A stretch of 64,000 nucleotides of DNA, taken from positions 1 to 64,000 of the forward strand of contig NZ_JAIMCG010000004.1 of the NCBI RefSeq assembly GCF_019795295.1, in the 5' to 3' direction. The stretch is from Cupriavidus sp. AU9028. GTDB taxonomy: Bacteria; Pseudomonadota; Gammaproteobacteria; Burkholderiales; Burkholderiaceae. Every line of letters begins with the position of its first letter. Within the stretch, counting starts at the first letter, position 1. The translations under genes were made by a program, and so were the position numbers. The notes under the pieces were generated by a model, which made no database searches, had not been told where the DNA came from, and saw only the letters and a program-made list of their open reading frames with translations. Below are positions 45,436-55,873 of this stretch, one piece after another.

Positions 45436-46401
45436 ATGAGAACGCTGAACACGCTGGTTGCAACCGTACTACTGGGCGCGTCGATCGCCAGCGCCCACGC
45501 CGGCTGGCCGGACAAGCCGGTCACGATGGTCGTGCCCTTCCCGCCGGGGGGCTCGACCGACAACGTCGCCCGGATGCTCAGTGCGAAATTCCAGGAGCGC
45601 TTCGGCGGCACCTTCGTCGTCGACAACCGACCGGGGGCCGCTGGCATGATCGCCGCCGCCGCGACGCGCCGGGCGGCGCCCGACGGCTATACGCTGTTCG
45701 TGTCCTCGCTGGGACCGTTCGTCATCGCACCCCATCTGGTGAAGAGCCCCGGCTATGACCCCCTGAAGGACTTCGACTACATCAGCGTCGCGGTGCAGGC
45801 GCCGAACGTGCTGGCCGTGCCGGCCAGCTCGCCGCACAAGACGCTGCAGGATGTGATTGCCTTCCTGAAGGCAAACCCCAACAAGATGACCTTCGCGTCC
45901 GCGGGCAATGGCACCAGCGACCACCTGACCGCCGAACTGTTCTGGCAGCAGACCGGCACGACCGGCATCCATGTTCCCTACAAGGGCGGCGCGCCGGCCA
46001 TGACCGATCTGATCGGCGGCCAGGTCGATGCGACCTTCATGAACATCAATACCGCGGTGCCGCTGGTCAAGGCCGGCAAGCTTCGTGCGCTGGCGATCAC
46101 CAGCAACCAGCGCTCGCCCGTGCTGCCAGCCGTGCCAACCATGGAGGAGTCCGGCATCCGCAATACGACCGTCTATTCCTGGCAGGCGGTCGCGGCGCCC
46201 AGGGGGCTGCCGGCGGACATCAAGGCAAAGGTGCAAGAGGCCATCGCAGCGGCCGTCAACGATCCGGCGGTGAAGCCGAAACTGCTGGAGGTGGGATTCG
46301 AGATCGTAGCCAATACGCCGGAAGAGTTCGCGGCGTTCCAGGCAAAAGAGTACGCGCGCTGGAAGAAGGTAATCGAGGTGGGCGGAATCACGGCGGACTG
46401 A
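45436..46401 (+). CDS. Bug-family tripartite tricarboxylate transporter receptor, linked to aldarate dehydratase
   Basis: A 321-residue periplasmic Bug/TctC-type binding protein. The signal peptide ends at about ASAHA (residues 1-22), and the ligand-binding lobe begins WPDKPVTMVVPFPPGGSTDN. VDNRPGAA and HVPYKGGAPAM are the further family motifs. ATG 45436 has a strong GAGGAGAGG ribosome-binding site. It follows the galactarate-type dehydratase gene on the same strand, without a promoter visible between them, so aldarates are a reasonable guess for the ligand. No TctAB permease genes are nearby. Confidence 0.93.
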   Translation: MRTLNTLVATVLLGASIASAHAGWPDKPVTMVVPFPPGGSTDNVARMLSAKFQERFGGTFVVDNRPGAAGMIAAAATRRAAPDGYTLFVSSLGPFVIAPHLVKSPGYDPLKDFDYISVAVQAPNVLAVPASSPHKTLQDVIAFLKANPNKMTFASAGNGTSDHLTAELFWQQTGTTGIHVPYKGGAPAMTDLIGGQVDATFMNINTAVPLVKAGKLRALAITSNQRSPVLPAVPTMEESGIRNTTVYSWQAVAAPRGLPADIKAKVQEAIAAAVNDPAVKPKLLEVGFEIVANTPEEFAAFQAKEYARWKKVIEVGGITAD

Positions 46402-46449
46402 GAGCCGTCCCTGGGCTGGCCGTCCCGGCGCTCGCCTGGACGCCGCCGG

Positions 46450-46635
46450 CTAGCGTTCCTGCTTCGTCGGCGGCACGGCCTTGCCCAGCAGTTTGCCCAG
46501 CAGGCCGCCGCCGTTGTCCGGCTTGCGCCCCTGCTGCTCACCCTTGGGCACACCGGCGCCGCGCCGCGCACCAGCGTGCTTCATGCTGTTGGCGATTTTC
46601 AGCCCCTTGTTTTTCTCCAGGTCGGTCTTCTTCAC
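46450..46635 (-). CDS. Small basic hypothetical protein
   Basis: A 61-residue lysine-rich protein. It begins with GTG at 46635 (KKTDLEKNKGLKIANSMK), with GGGGA upstream as a ribosome-binding site. The middle is GARRGAGVPKGEQQGRK and the end is GLLGKLLGKAVPPTK. I recognise the N-terminal motif as one that recurs in small uncharacterised proteins of beta- and gamma-proteobacteria, but no function is known to me. Highly charged and without cysteine, it may bind nucleic acid. A TTG at 46656 would extend it by seven residues but is less likely. Confidence 0.65.
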   Translation of the reverse strand: MKKTDLEKNKGLKIANSMKHAGARRGAGVPKGEQQGRKPDNGGGLLGKLLGKAVPPTKQER

Positions 46636-46809
46636 TGCGATTCCCCAATTGCGCAATAGTCAGGCCGCCATTTTACGCATGGCGCCGCACGCGCCGCCGT
46701 TCGTCGCACGCAGGGGAGATTTTCTGGACAAATCGCGGCCCGCTACCTAAACATCAGGGGCGGTCGATCGCCGCGGCCCCTCCCCTCTCGACTCGACCGG
46801 AGTCTCGCC

Positions 46810-48210
46810 ATGGACACCCAACTGGAGCTTGCCTCAATGGACGCCACCGCGGTGCAGGACAACTACGCTCCGGTGCACAGCGAGATCGAGGCAGACAAGC
46901 TGGTCATCCGCGGCGAGCTGCCGCGCGGCCTGCAAGGGGTGCTGTACCGCAACGGCCCCAACCCCCGCTTTCCCCTGCCCGGCCTGCACTGGTTCGGCGG
47001 CGACGGCATGATCCACGCCATCGCCATCGACAACGGCCAGGCGTCGTACCGCAACCGCTGGGTGCGCACGCCGAAATGGCGCGACGAGGATCGCGCCGGC
47101 CGGGCGCTGTTCCGCACCTTTGCCGGCAAGCTGCCCGACGCGCCGGCCTGGGCCGGCAAGGACGGCGGCGTGGCCAACACGCACATCGTGCAGCACGCGG
47201 GCCAGCTGCTGGCCCTGGAGGAAGGTCACCTTCCCACCGGCATCGCGCCGCGCACGCTGGAGACCCTCGGTTACGTCGACTTCGGCTTGCCTACCGGCCC
47301 GTTCACCGCGCATCCGAAGACCGACCCGGATACCGGCGAGATGGTCTTCTTCGGCTACAACGCCACCGGCATGCTGAGCACCGGCGTGCGCGTTGGCGCC
47401 ATTGATGCCGGCGGCGCGCTGCGCCATGTGCAGGAACTGCAGACCCCGTACTGCAGCATGATCCACGACTTCATCGTCACGCAGAACCACATCGTGCTGC
47501 CGGTGCTACCGCTGACGGGAAGCCTGCCGCGCGCGCGGCAAGGCGGCCCGGCGTATGCCTGGGAGCCCGGCAAGGCCGCCATGCTGGGCGTGCTCGCACG
47601 AGGCAATCCGGCCGGGGAGGTGCGCTGGTTCGAGGGCCCGCCCTGCTACGTCTTCCATGTGATGAACGCCTGGGAAGCCGACGGCCGGCTGCATGCGGAC
47701 GTGATGATGTACGACGAAGCGCCGCTGTTCCCGCACGCGGACGGCAGCGCCGGCAATCCAGCACGTCAGCAGGCCTACCTGACGCGCTGGACGCTGGACC
47801 TGTCCGGCGCCGGGAACAGCTTCGGGGTCGAGCGGCTTGACGATGCCGCCGGCGAATTTCCGCGCATCGACGAGCGCCGCAATGGCCTGCCCTATCGGCA
47901 CGGCTGGTTCGCGGCCGCCGATGACGACGGCAGCGGCGAGCTGGCCGGTATTGTCCATGCCGACATGGTCACCGGCGCACGCGACCGCTACGCCTTCCCC
48001 GACGGCGGCGTGCCGTCCGAGCCGGTCTTCGCCGCGCGCGGGGCCGACGAGGGCGACGGCTGGATGCTGACGGTGGTCTGGCAACCCGAAACCGGACGCA
48101 GCGAGATGCAGATCTTCGAGGCGTGCGACATCGCTTCCGGACCGCTCGCCGCCATCGAGCTGCCACAGCGCGTGCCCTTCGGCTTTCATGGCTCCTGGGT
48201 AGCGGGCTGA
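46810..48210 (+). CDS. Carotenoid-oxygenase family protein (RPE65/CCD fold)
   Basis: A 466-residue seven-bladed propeller dioxygenase. The four iron-binding histidines are visible at H168 (AHPKTD), H219 (MIHDF), H283 (FHVMNAWE) and H460 (GFHGSW). The N-terminal LYRNGPNPRF and GGDGMIHAI motifs are typical. Family members cleave double bonds in carotenoids, apocarotenoids, lignostilbenes or isoeugenol. No carotenoid synthesis genes are seen here, so a lignin-related aromatic or an imported apocarotenoid is plausible. ATG 46810 has GGAG upstream. The gene stands alone, with a 267-bp gap before the next gene. Confidence 0.92.
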   Translation: MDTQLELASMDATAVQDNYAPVHSEIEADKLVIRGELPRGLQGVLYRNGPNPRFPLPGLHWFGGDGMIHAIAIDNGQASYRNRWVRTPKWRDEDRAGRALFRTFAGKLPDAPAWAGKDGGVANTHIVQHAGQLLALEEGHLPTGIAPRTLETLGYVDFGLPTGPFTAHPKTDPDTGEMVFFGYNATGMLSTGVRVGAIDAGGALRHVQELQTPYCSMIHDFIVTQNHIVLPVLPLTGSLPRARQGGPAYAWEPGKAAMLGVLARGNPAGEVRWFEGPPCYVFHVMNAWEADGRLHADVMMYDEAPLFPHADGSAGNPARQQAYLTRWTLDLSGAGNSFGVERLDDAAGEFPRIDERRNGLPYRHGWFAAADDDGSGELAGIVHADMVTGARDRYAFPDGGVPSEPVFAARGADEGDGWMLTVVWQPETGRSEMQIFEACDIASGPLAAIELPQRVPFGFHGSWVAG

Positions 48211-48477
48211 CGGCGGCATGAGCGCCGCCTGAGCGGCCGCTACCTGCGGCCGGCACGCGGGGACGCGCGGTCCCGGTCGGGTCCTGATGCCCAACGTGAA
48301 CGTTTTGCGACGACGTGAATTTGTCACAAAAAAGGCACGCCTTTTGCGGCTTTTCGTTGACTTGGCCGCTGCCACATCGCAGCGCGCCACCGTCGATGAA
48401 GACCAACCCGGACGCACCGCGCGCCCTGCTTCCCCAGCTCGCGCGGCGGTGCGGTTCGTAAAGATGGAGCCTTTTGC
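48211..48477. other. Intergenic gap before the CYTH-CHAD gene
   Basis: This 267-bp gap contains no supported gene. An AT-rich stretch at about 48294-48357 (AACGTGAACGTTTTGCGACG, then TTTGTCACAAAAAAGGC) is the likely promoter zone. It includes a TTTGTCACAAA palindrome-like element at 48321-48331 that could be a regulator site. Confidence 0.4.
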
Positions 48478-50010
48478 ATGGAGAGGGAACTGAAATTCGA
48501 GTTGACTCAGGATCAGCAAGCCGCACTCCGCGAATTGCCGCTGTTGCAGGAATTGCAGGTGCAGCCGCCGCACGAGGAGCAACTGGAGAGCCAGTACTTC
48601 GACACGGCGGACCTGCAGCTGCGCCGCCACGGCGCCTCGCTGCGCGTGCGCAGCAATGGCGACCGTCATGTGCAGACCGTCAAGTGCGCCGGCTCGCCGG
48701 AGGGTGGCTGGTTCGAACGCGAGGAATACGAGACGGAAGTTGCCGGGGCCCAGCCCGACTTAGGCGCGTTGCTGGCCGTCGTGCCGACAACATCGCCCCT
48801 GGCGGCAATCCTGCGGGAACCGACCTTGCAGGCGGGACTCGCGCCCATCTTCCGAACGACCGTCACCCGGCTCGTGTGGCAGCTCAAGGCGCCGGAGGGC
48901 GAGGAAGTCGAACTGGCGCTCGATTCGGGCAGCGTCTCCACCGAAGAGCAGGACCAGCCGTTCACCGAACTCGAACTGGAACTCAAACGCGGCGAGCGCA
49001 CCAGCCTCGCGGCGCTGGCACTGCATCTTGCCGAACGGCTGCCGCTGCGCCTGAGCCTGCAAAGCAAGAGCGACCGTGGCTACCGGCTGCTGGTCAGCGA
49101 GCCGCCCACCGTGGTGACGGCCACGCCCATCGTGCTCAAGAAGAAGGACAGCGTGGACGACGCGTTCTTCAAGATCGTGCAGAACTGCCTGACGCAGGTC
49201 CACGCCAACGCGCCCGGCGTCGCCGCCGGCTATTCGGCCGAGGCGGTGCACCAGATGCGCGTCGGCCTGCGCCGCCTGCGCTCCGCGCTGGACCTCTTCG
49301 CCGGCGTGATCACCCCGCCCGAAGCGCTGCAACGCGAACTCAAGTGGATCGCCGATGAACTGGGCAAGTCGCGCGACTGGGAAGTGCTCGCCAGGGCCAC
49401 CCTGCCGCAGGTCACGGCGCCGCAGAGCCAGCAGGAAGAGATGCGCCGGGCCGAGACCGCCGTGACGGAGATCGCCAGGGCACGGCGCGAGGATGCCGCC
49501 GAGGCGGTGCGCTCCCCTCGCTACGCGCGGCTCGCGCTGGAATTGGATCACTGGCTCGCGACCGCGCCCTGGCGAGCGGACAGCGACCCGATGGTCCGCA
49601 AGCAGCTGAAGCAGCGCGTCGGCGACCTTGCCGGCGACGTGCTGCGCCAGCGCCATCGCAAGCTGCTCCGACGCGGCAAGGCGCTGCACAAGCTGGCCCC
49701 CGCCGATCGCCACCGCGCGCGCATCGCGGCAAAAAAACTGCGCTACACCACCGAGTTCTTTGCCTCGCTGTACCAGCGCAAGGCCCTGCAGCACTACCGC
49801 CGTGCGCTGACACGCCTGCAGGACGACCTGGGCTGGGGCAACGACATCGCAGTGGCCGACCAGTTGCTCGATCACCTGCAACGCCGGCATCGGCAGGCGG
49901 CGAACGGCGCCAGCTACGCGCGCGGATTCCTGGCGGCCCGCTTGGCCGATGACCGCGGCAGGCAGAGGAAGTTGTGGAAGGCATTCCGGAAGACCGCCCG
50001 GCCGGATTGA
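48478..50010 (+). CDS. CYTH-CHAD domain protein, probable inorganic triphosphatase
   Basis: A 510-residue protein with an N-terminal CYTH domain and a C-terminal CHAD domain. The CYTH part starts with the hallmark ExExK (MERELKFEL) and continues with QYFDTADLQLRRHGASLRVR. The CHAD part (about 220-510) contains VHQMRVGLRRLRSALDLF and RIAAKKLRYTTEFFASLY, helices rich in conserved His and Arg that bind polyphosphate. Relatives such as E. coli YgiF hydrolyse triphosphate. GGAG lies upstream of the ATG. Targeting to polyphosphate granules is known for CHAD proteins in Ralstonia/Cupriavidus, but for this one it is inference. Confidence 0.93.
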   Translation: MERELKFELTQDQQAALRELPLLQELQVQPPHEEQLESQYFDTADLQLRRHGASLRVRSNGDRHVQTVKCAGSPEGGWFEREEYETEVAGAQPDLGALLAVVPTTSPLAAILREPTLQAGLAPIFRTTVTRLVWQLKAPEGEEVELALDSGSVSTEEQDQPFTELELELKRGERTSLAALALHLAERLPLRLSLQSKSDRGYRLLVSEPPTVVTATPIVLKKKDSVDDAFFKIVQNCLTQVHANAPGVAAGYSAEAVHQMRVGLRRLRSALDLFAGVITPPEALQRELKWIADELGKSRDWEVLARATLPQVTAPQSQQEEMRRAETAVTEIARARREDAAEAVRSPRYARLALELDHWLATAPWRADSDPMVRKQLKQRVGDLAGDVLRQRHRKLLRRGKALHKLAPADRHRARIAAKKLRYTTEFFASLYQRKALQHYRRALTRLQDDLGWGNDIAVADQLLDHLQRRHRQAANGASYARGFLAARLADDRGRQRKLWKAFRKTARPD

Positions 50011-50191
50011 TCCTTCATATGACTCGCAAGGCGCGTGGGCTGCGATGGCACGGCGCTTGCGACCGCAGCAGGGAGCGGTCGCCCTGGAGGCGCACATCGG
50101 GCAACGAGGAACCATCGAAGGACCATTCCCTTGCCTCGCATTCAAGACGGCCGTCCCATCGATCCCCCTTACCCTGAACGAGGAGCCGACC

Positions 50192-50374
50192 ATGAAAACC
50201 GCCCCCCCGAGCAACCGCACCGAGCAGGACGTCAAGGCCGAAGCGAATTCGGGCAAGCCGGCCACCACCGACAGCAGCAAACCCTCCAGCGGCCAGCACG
50301 CCGGCAGTCATACCAAGGCCGGCAAGGACCATGGCGCGGGAGGCGGGGCAAAGCGTCGCCATGGTCCCCGGTAA
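50192..50374 (+). CDS. Small hydrophilic hypothetical protein
   Basis: A 60-residue, disordered-looking polar protein (MKTAPPSNRTEQDVKAEAN, then SSKPSSGQHAGSHTKAGKDH, ending in KRRHGPR). ATG 50192 has a GAGGAG ribosome-binding site 8-9 bp upstream. No known family is recognised; composition resembles small stress-related or nucleoid-associated proteins. It follows the CYTH-CHAD gene by 181 bp and is followed by a strong hairpin. Confidence 0.6.
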   Translation: MKTAPPSNRTEQDVKAEANSGKPATTDSSKPSSGQHAGSHTKAGKDHGAGGGAKRRHGPR

Positions 50375-50402
50375 CCACCCGAGAATTCGCTGGGCACAAA
50401 TG

Positions 50403-50433
50403 CGATGAAGCCCGCATGACGCGGGCTTCATCG
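50403..50433. terminator. Hairpin between the small ORF and ssb
   Basis: CGATGAAGCCCGC (50403-50415) pairs perfectly with GCGGGCTTCATCG (50421-50433) around a 5-nt loop, a 13-bp stem between two convergent genes. No long T run follows on either strand, so it may terminate moderately in both directions or protect transcript ends. Confidence 0.65.
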
Positions 50434-50465
50434 ATTGTGCGGCACAGGTCGGACTTCGGTCCGCG

Positions 50466-51032
50466 TCAGAACGGAATATCGTCGTCCATATCCTCGAAGC
50501 CGTTCGACGGCGCCTGTTGTGGACGGCGTGCGCCGCCACCTTGGCCGCCGCCACCACCGCCGCCACCCGAGCGGCCGCCGCCGTAGCCACCGCCACCGCC
50601 GCCACCACCGCCACCACCGCCACCGCCGTAGCCGCCGCCCGACGATTCGCGCGAGTAGCCGCCGCCCATGTCGTCACCGCCACCACCGCCGCCGCCTCCG
50701 CGGCTGCCCAGCATCTGCATCGCCTCGGCGACGATCTCCGTGCTGTACTTGTCCTGGCCGGACTGGTCCTGCCACTTGCGGGTGCGGATGCGGCCTTCGA
50801 TATAGACCTGCGAGCCCTTGCGCAGATATTGCCCGGCGATCTCGGCGAGCTTGCCGAAGAAGGCGATCCGGTGCCACTCGGTCATCTCCTTCATTTCGCC
50901 GCTCTGCTTGTCCTTGTAGCGATCGGTCGTCGCCAGCCGGATGTTGGTGACGGCGTCGCCGCTGGGCATATAGCGGGTTTCGGGGTCCGCGCCGAGATTC
51001 CCGACGAGGATGACTTTGTTGACGGATGCCAT
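50466..51032 (-). CDS. ssb: SSB, single-stranded DNA-binding protein
   Basis: A 188-residue SSB. The N-terminal OB fold (about 1-110) is canonical ([41 protein letters not shown]). The C-terminal tail ends in the acidic MDDDIPF tip that binds partner proteins of replication and repair. The linker (about 110-168) is almost entirely glycine, with one run of 14 consecutive Gly (50586-50627), an extreme form of the glycine-rich linker. It is arranged ssb, MFS gene, uvrA, as in related genomes. No LexA box was recognised upstream. Confidence 0.97.
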   Translation of the reverse strand: MASVNKVILVGNLGADPETRYMPSGDAVTNIRLATTDRYKDKQSGEMKEMTEWHRIAFFGKLAEIAGQYLRKGSQVYIEGRIRTRKWQDQSGQDKYSTEIVAEAMQMLGSRGGGGGGGGDDMGGGYSRESSGGGYGGGGGGGGGGGGGGYGGGRSGGGGGGGGQGGGARRPQQAPSNGFEDMDDDIPF

Positions 51033-51251
51033 GCGAGTTCTCCGAAAACCGCGCCGGCTGGCGTCCTGGCGCGGGTACTGAAACGGATACGCCGGCGCGA
51101 GGGCCGGCGAACGATGCGATACGACTGAGTTTCTTTTGGCCGCCTGCGGGCGCCGTGGCGCCTATCTTACGGCCATCGGCGACTGGAAAATCTTACCGCT
51201 TGATGCGAAATCCGGCGGCGAAATACGGTCCCGGCGGCTCCCCGACGCGGT

Positions 51252-52517
51252 TCATCCCACGGCGGCCGCGTCCCCGGCCCGCTCGCGGGCTGGCGGAGCC
51301 TTCATGCTCCAGGCGATTATAAGCCACAGCCCCATCGCAGCCGCGCAACCGAGAAAGACCCCGGACCGTCCCTGGTGCTGCAGCAACCAGCCCCCCAGCG
51401 CGCCGCCGAGAAACAGCCCGAGCGCCTGCATGGTGTTGTAGACACCCAGCGCAGCCCCACGCGCGGCGGCGGCGTAGCGCGACACCAGCGAGGGCTGCAT
51501 CGCTTCCAAAATATTGAACGCGATGAAGAACAGCAGCAGCACGCCAACGATCGCCCACAGGCCATGGATCACCGCGAACAGCAGCTGCACCACCGTCATC
51601 AGCGCGACGGCGCCCAGCACCACGACGCGCACGCGCCCATGCCGCTCGGCGGCGATCATCGGGCCGAGCATCAGCACGAAGGACAGCAGCACGACCGGCA
51701 GATAGACCTTCCAGTGCGCATCGACCGGCAGCCCGGCACTGACCAGCATGCCCGGCACGACCATGAACATCGCCACCTGTGCCGCGTGCAGGGCCAGCAC
51801 GCCGGCGTTCAAGCGTGCCAGGTCGGCGTGCAACAGCACGCGGCCGAAGGGCAGACGGTTGGCCTGCGGCGCGGGCGGCGCCGGCACCAGGAACAGCGTG
51901 ACGGCGATCGCCAGCACGCCCAGCACGGACATCAGCGCGAAGATGCCCGGCATGCCGATGGTGCGCAGCAGGGGCGAGGCGATCACCAGGGACAGCGCGA
52001 AGGTGAGCCCGATGCTGCCGCCGACCATGGCCATCGCCTTGGTGCGGTTGCGCTCGCTGGTCAGGTCGGCGATGCAGGCGGTGATGGCAGCGGAGATCGC
52101 GCCCATCCCCTGCAATGCGCGCCCGATAGTGATGCCGACCAGCGTATCGGACATCGCAGCGACCGCCGCGCCGGCGACGAACAGCAGCAGCCCGCCGACC
52201 ATCACCGGCTTGCGGCCAATGCGGTCGGACAGCCAGCCGAGCGGAATATGCAGGAAGGCCTGCATCAGGCCATAGATGCCCATGGCGAGGCCGATGCGCT
52301 GCGCGTCGTGACCATCGGGCAGGCCCCGCGCGTATTCCGCGAAGACCGGCAGGATCAGGAACAGCCCGAGCATGCGCAGCGCAAAGATGCTGGCCAGCGA
52401 CACGCTGGCACGCAGCTCCATCGCGCTCATGCGCTGGCGGGCCGCCTTTGGCTTGGCGGCGGTCTCGCTGCTCGCGCTGTCGACTGCCTGGGAAGTGGAA
52501 GACTGGGTCGAGGGCAT
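51252..52517 (-). CDS. MFS transporter (DHA1-type, 12 TM)
   Basis: A 421-residue major facilitator protein. The MFS loop motif GWLSDRIGRKPV lies between helices 2 and 3, and a long series of hydrophobic helices follows (for example VMVGGLLLFVAGAAVAA). Its position between ssb and uvrA is conserved in beta-proteobacteria and says little about substrate; members of this branch are drug- or metabolite-export-like. The start at 52517 (MPSTQSS) is preferred: it leaves a modest serine-rich lead before MSAMELRASVSLASIF. Starts at 52559 or just before MSAMEL (52394) are alternatives. Confidence 0.9.
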   Translation of the reverse strand: MPSTQSSTSQAVDSASSETAAKPKAARQRMSAMELRASVSLASIFALRMLGLFLILPVFAEYARGLPDGHDAQRIGLAMGIYGLMQAFLHIPLGWLSDRIGRKPVMVGGLLLFVAGAAVAAMSDTLVGITIGRALQGMGAISAAITACIADLTSERNRTKAMAMVGGSIGLTFALSLVIASPLLRTIGMPGIFALMSVLGVLAIAVTLFLVPAPPAPQANRLPFGRVLLHADLARLNAGVLALHAAQVAMFMVVPGMLVSAGLPVDAHWKVYLPVVLLSFVLMLGPMIAAERHGRVRVVVLGAVALMTVVQLLFAVIHGLWAIVGVLLLFFIAFNILEAMQPSLVSRYAAAARGAALGVYNTMQALGLFLGGALGGWLLQHQGRSGVFLGCAAAMGLWLIIAWSMKAPPARERAGDAAAVG

Positions 52518-52986
52518 TGCGCTCGTGGGGCGACTGATCGGGAACGTGCGGCCGGCCATGGTGCACGGCGGGGCATCTGCCCGGCTGTTCCCTGTCCGTA
52601 CTGCCTGACCGGCAGGACCGGCAGTCAGAGGGGTGGCAACCCCCGAAACCGAAGTTCGGTATATTAGCAGGTTTGCTTCCCGGCTCCGGCGGCCCTGGGC
52701 CGGGAAGCCGCAGTCAACCGCAGCAGTGCAAAGTCCCGACAAGAGCGCCAGTCAGCCCTGTGCCTCGCTGCGCCTTGCCGGGGCTGGCCATGACTGGCTG
52801 GACCCGTGCCACCGCTCGCATCGACGTGCCGGAGCGGGCCTGCGCTCGTGCCCGCGCCTCACAGGAGCCTCCGGGCGCACTTCCTGCTAATGCATCGGCC
52901 GTGGCGCCCAGGCGCCCTGGCGCCATCGAGGCGGGACCGACCGTACCGACACGGCCGGCGGCCCGTCTGGCGAAGACGAAGGGAAT
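52518..52986. other. Divergent MFS/uvrA intergenic region
   Basis: This 469-bp gap holds no supported gene. The AAGTTCGGTATATTAGCAGG stretch (about 52650-52669) is the likely promoter zone. No convincing CTGT-N8-ACAG LexA site was found upstream of uvrA. The uvrA start has a GAAGGGAAT ribosome-binding site. Confidence 0.45.
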
Positions 52987-55860
<2,874 letters not shown>

Positions 55861-55873
55861 CGCCCCGGCCGCG

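Noticed and set aside
48299-48307. Fourth copy of the LacI-type operator (GAACGTT)
   Set aside because: Only the central part matches. The flanking half-sites differ, so it does not meet the consensus.
52518-52986. LexA/SOS operator upstream of uvrA
   Set aside because: I looked for CTGT-N8-ACAG or close variants here, upstream of ssb and upstream of the giant uvrA-like gene, and found none convincing.
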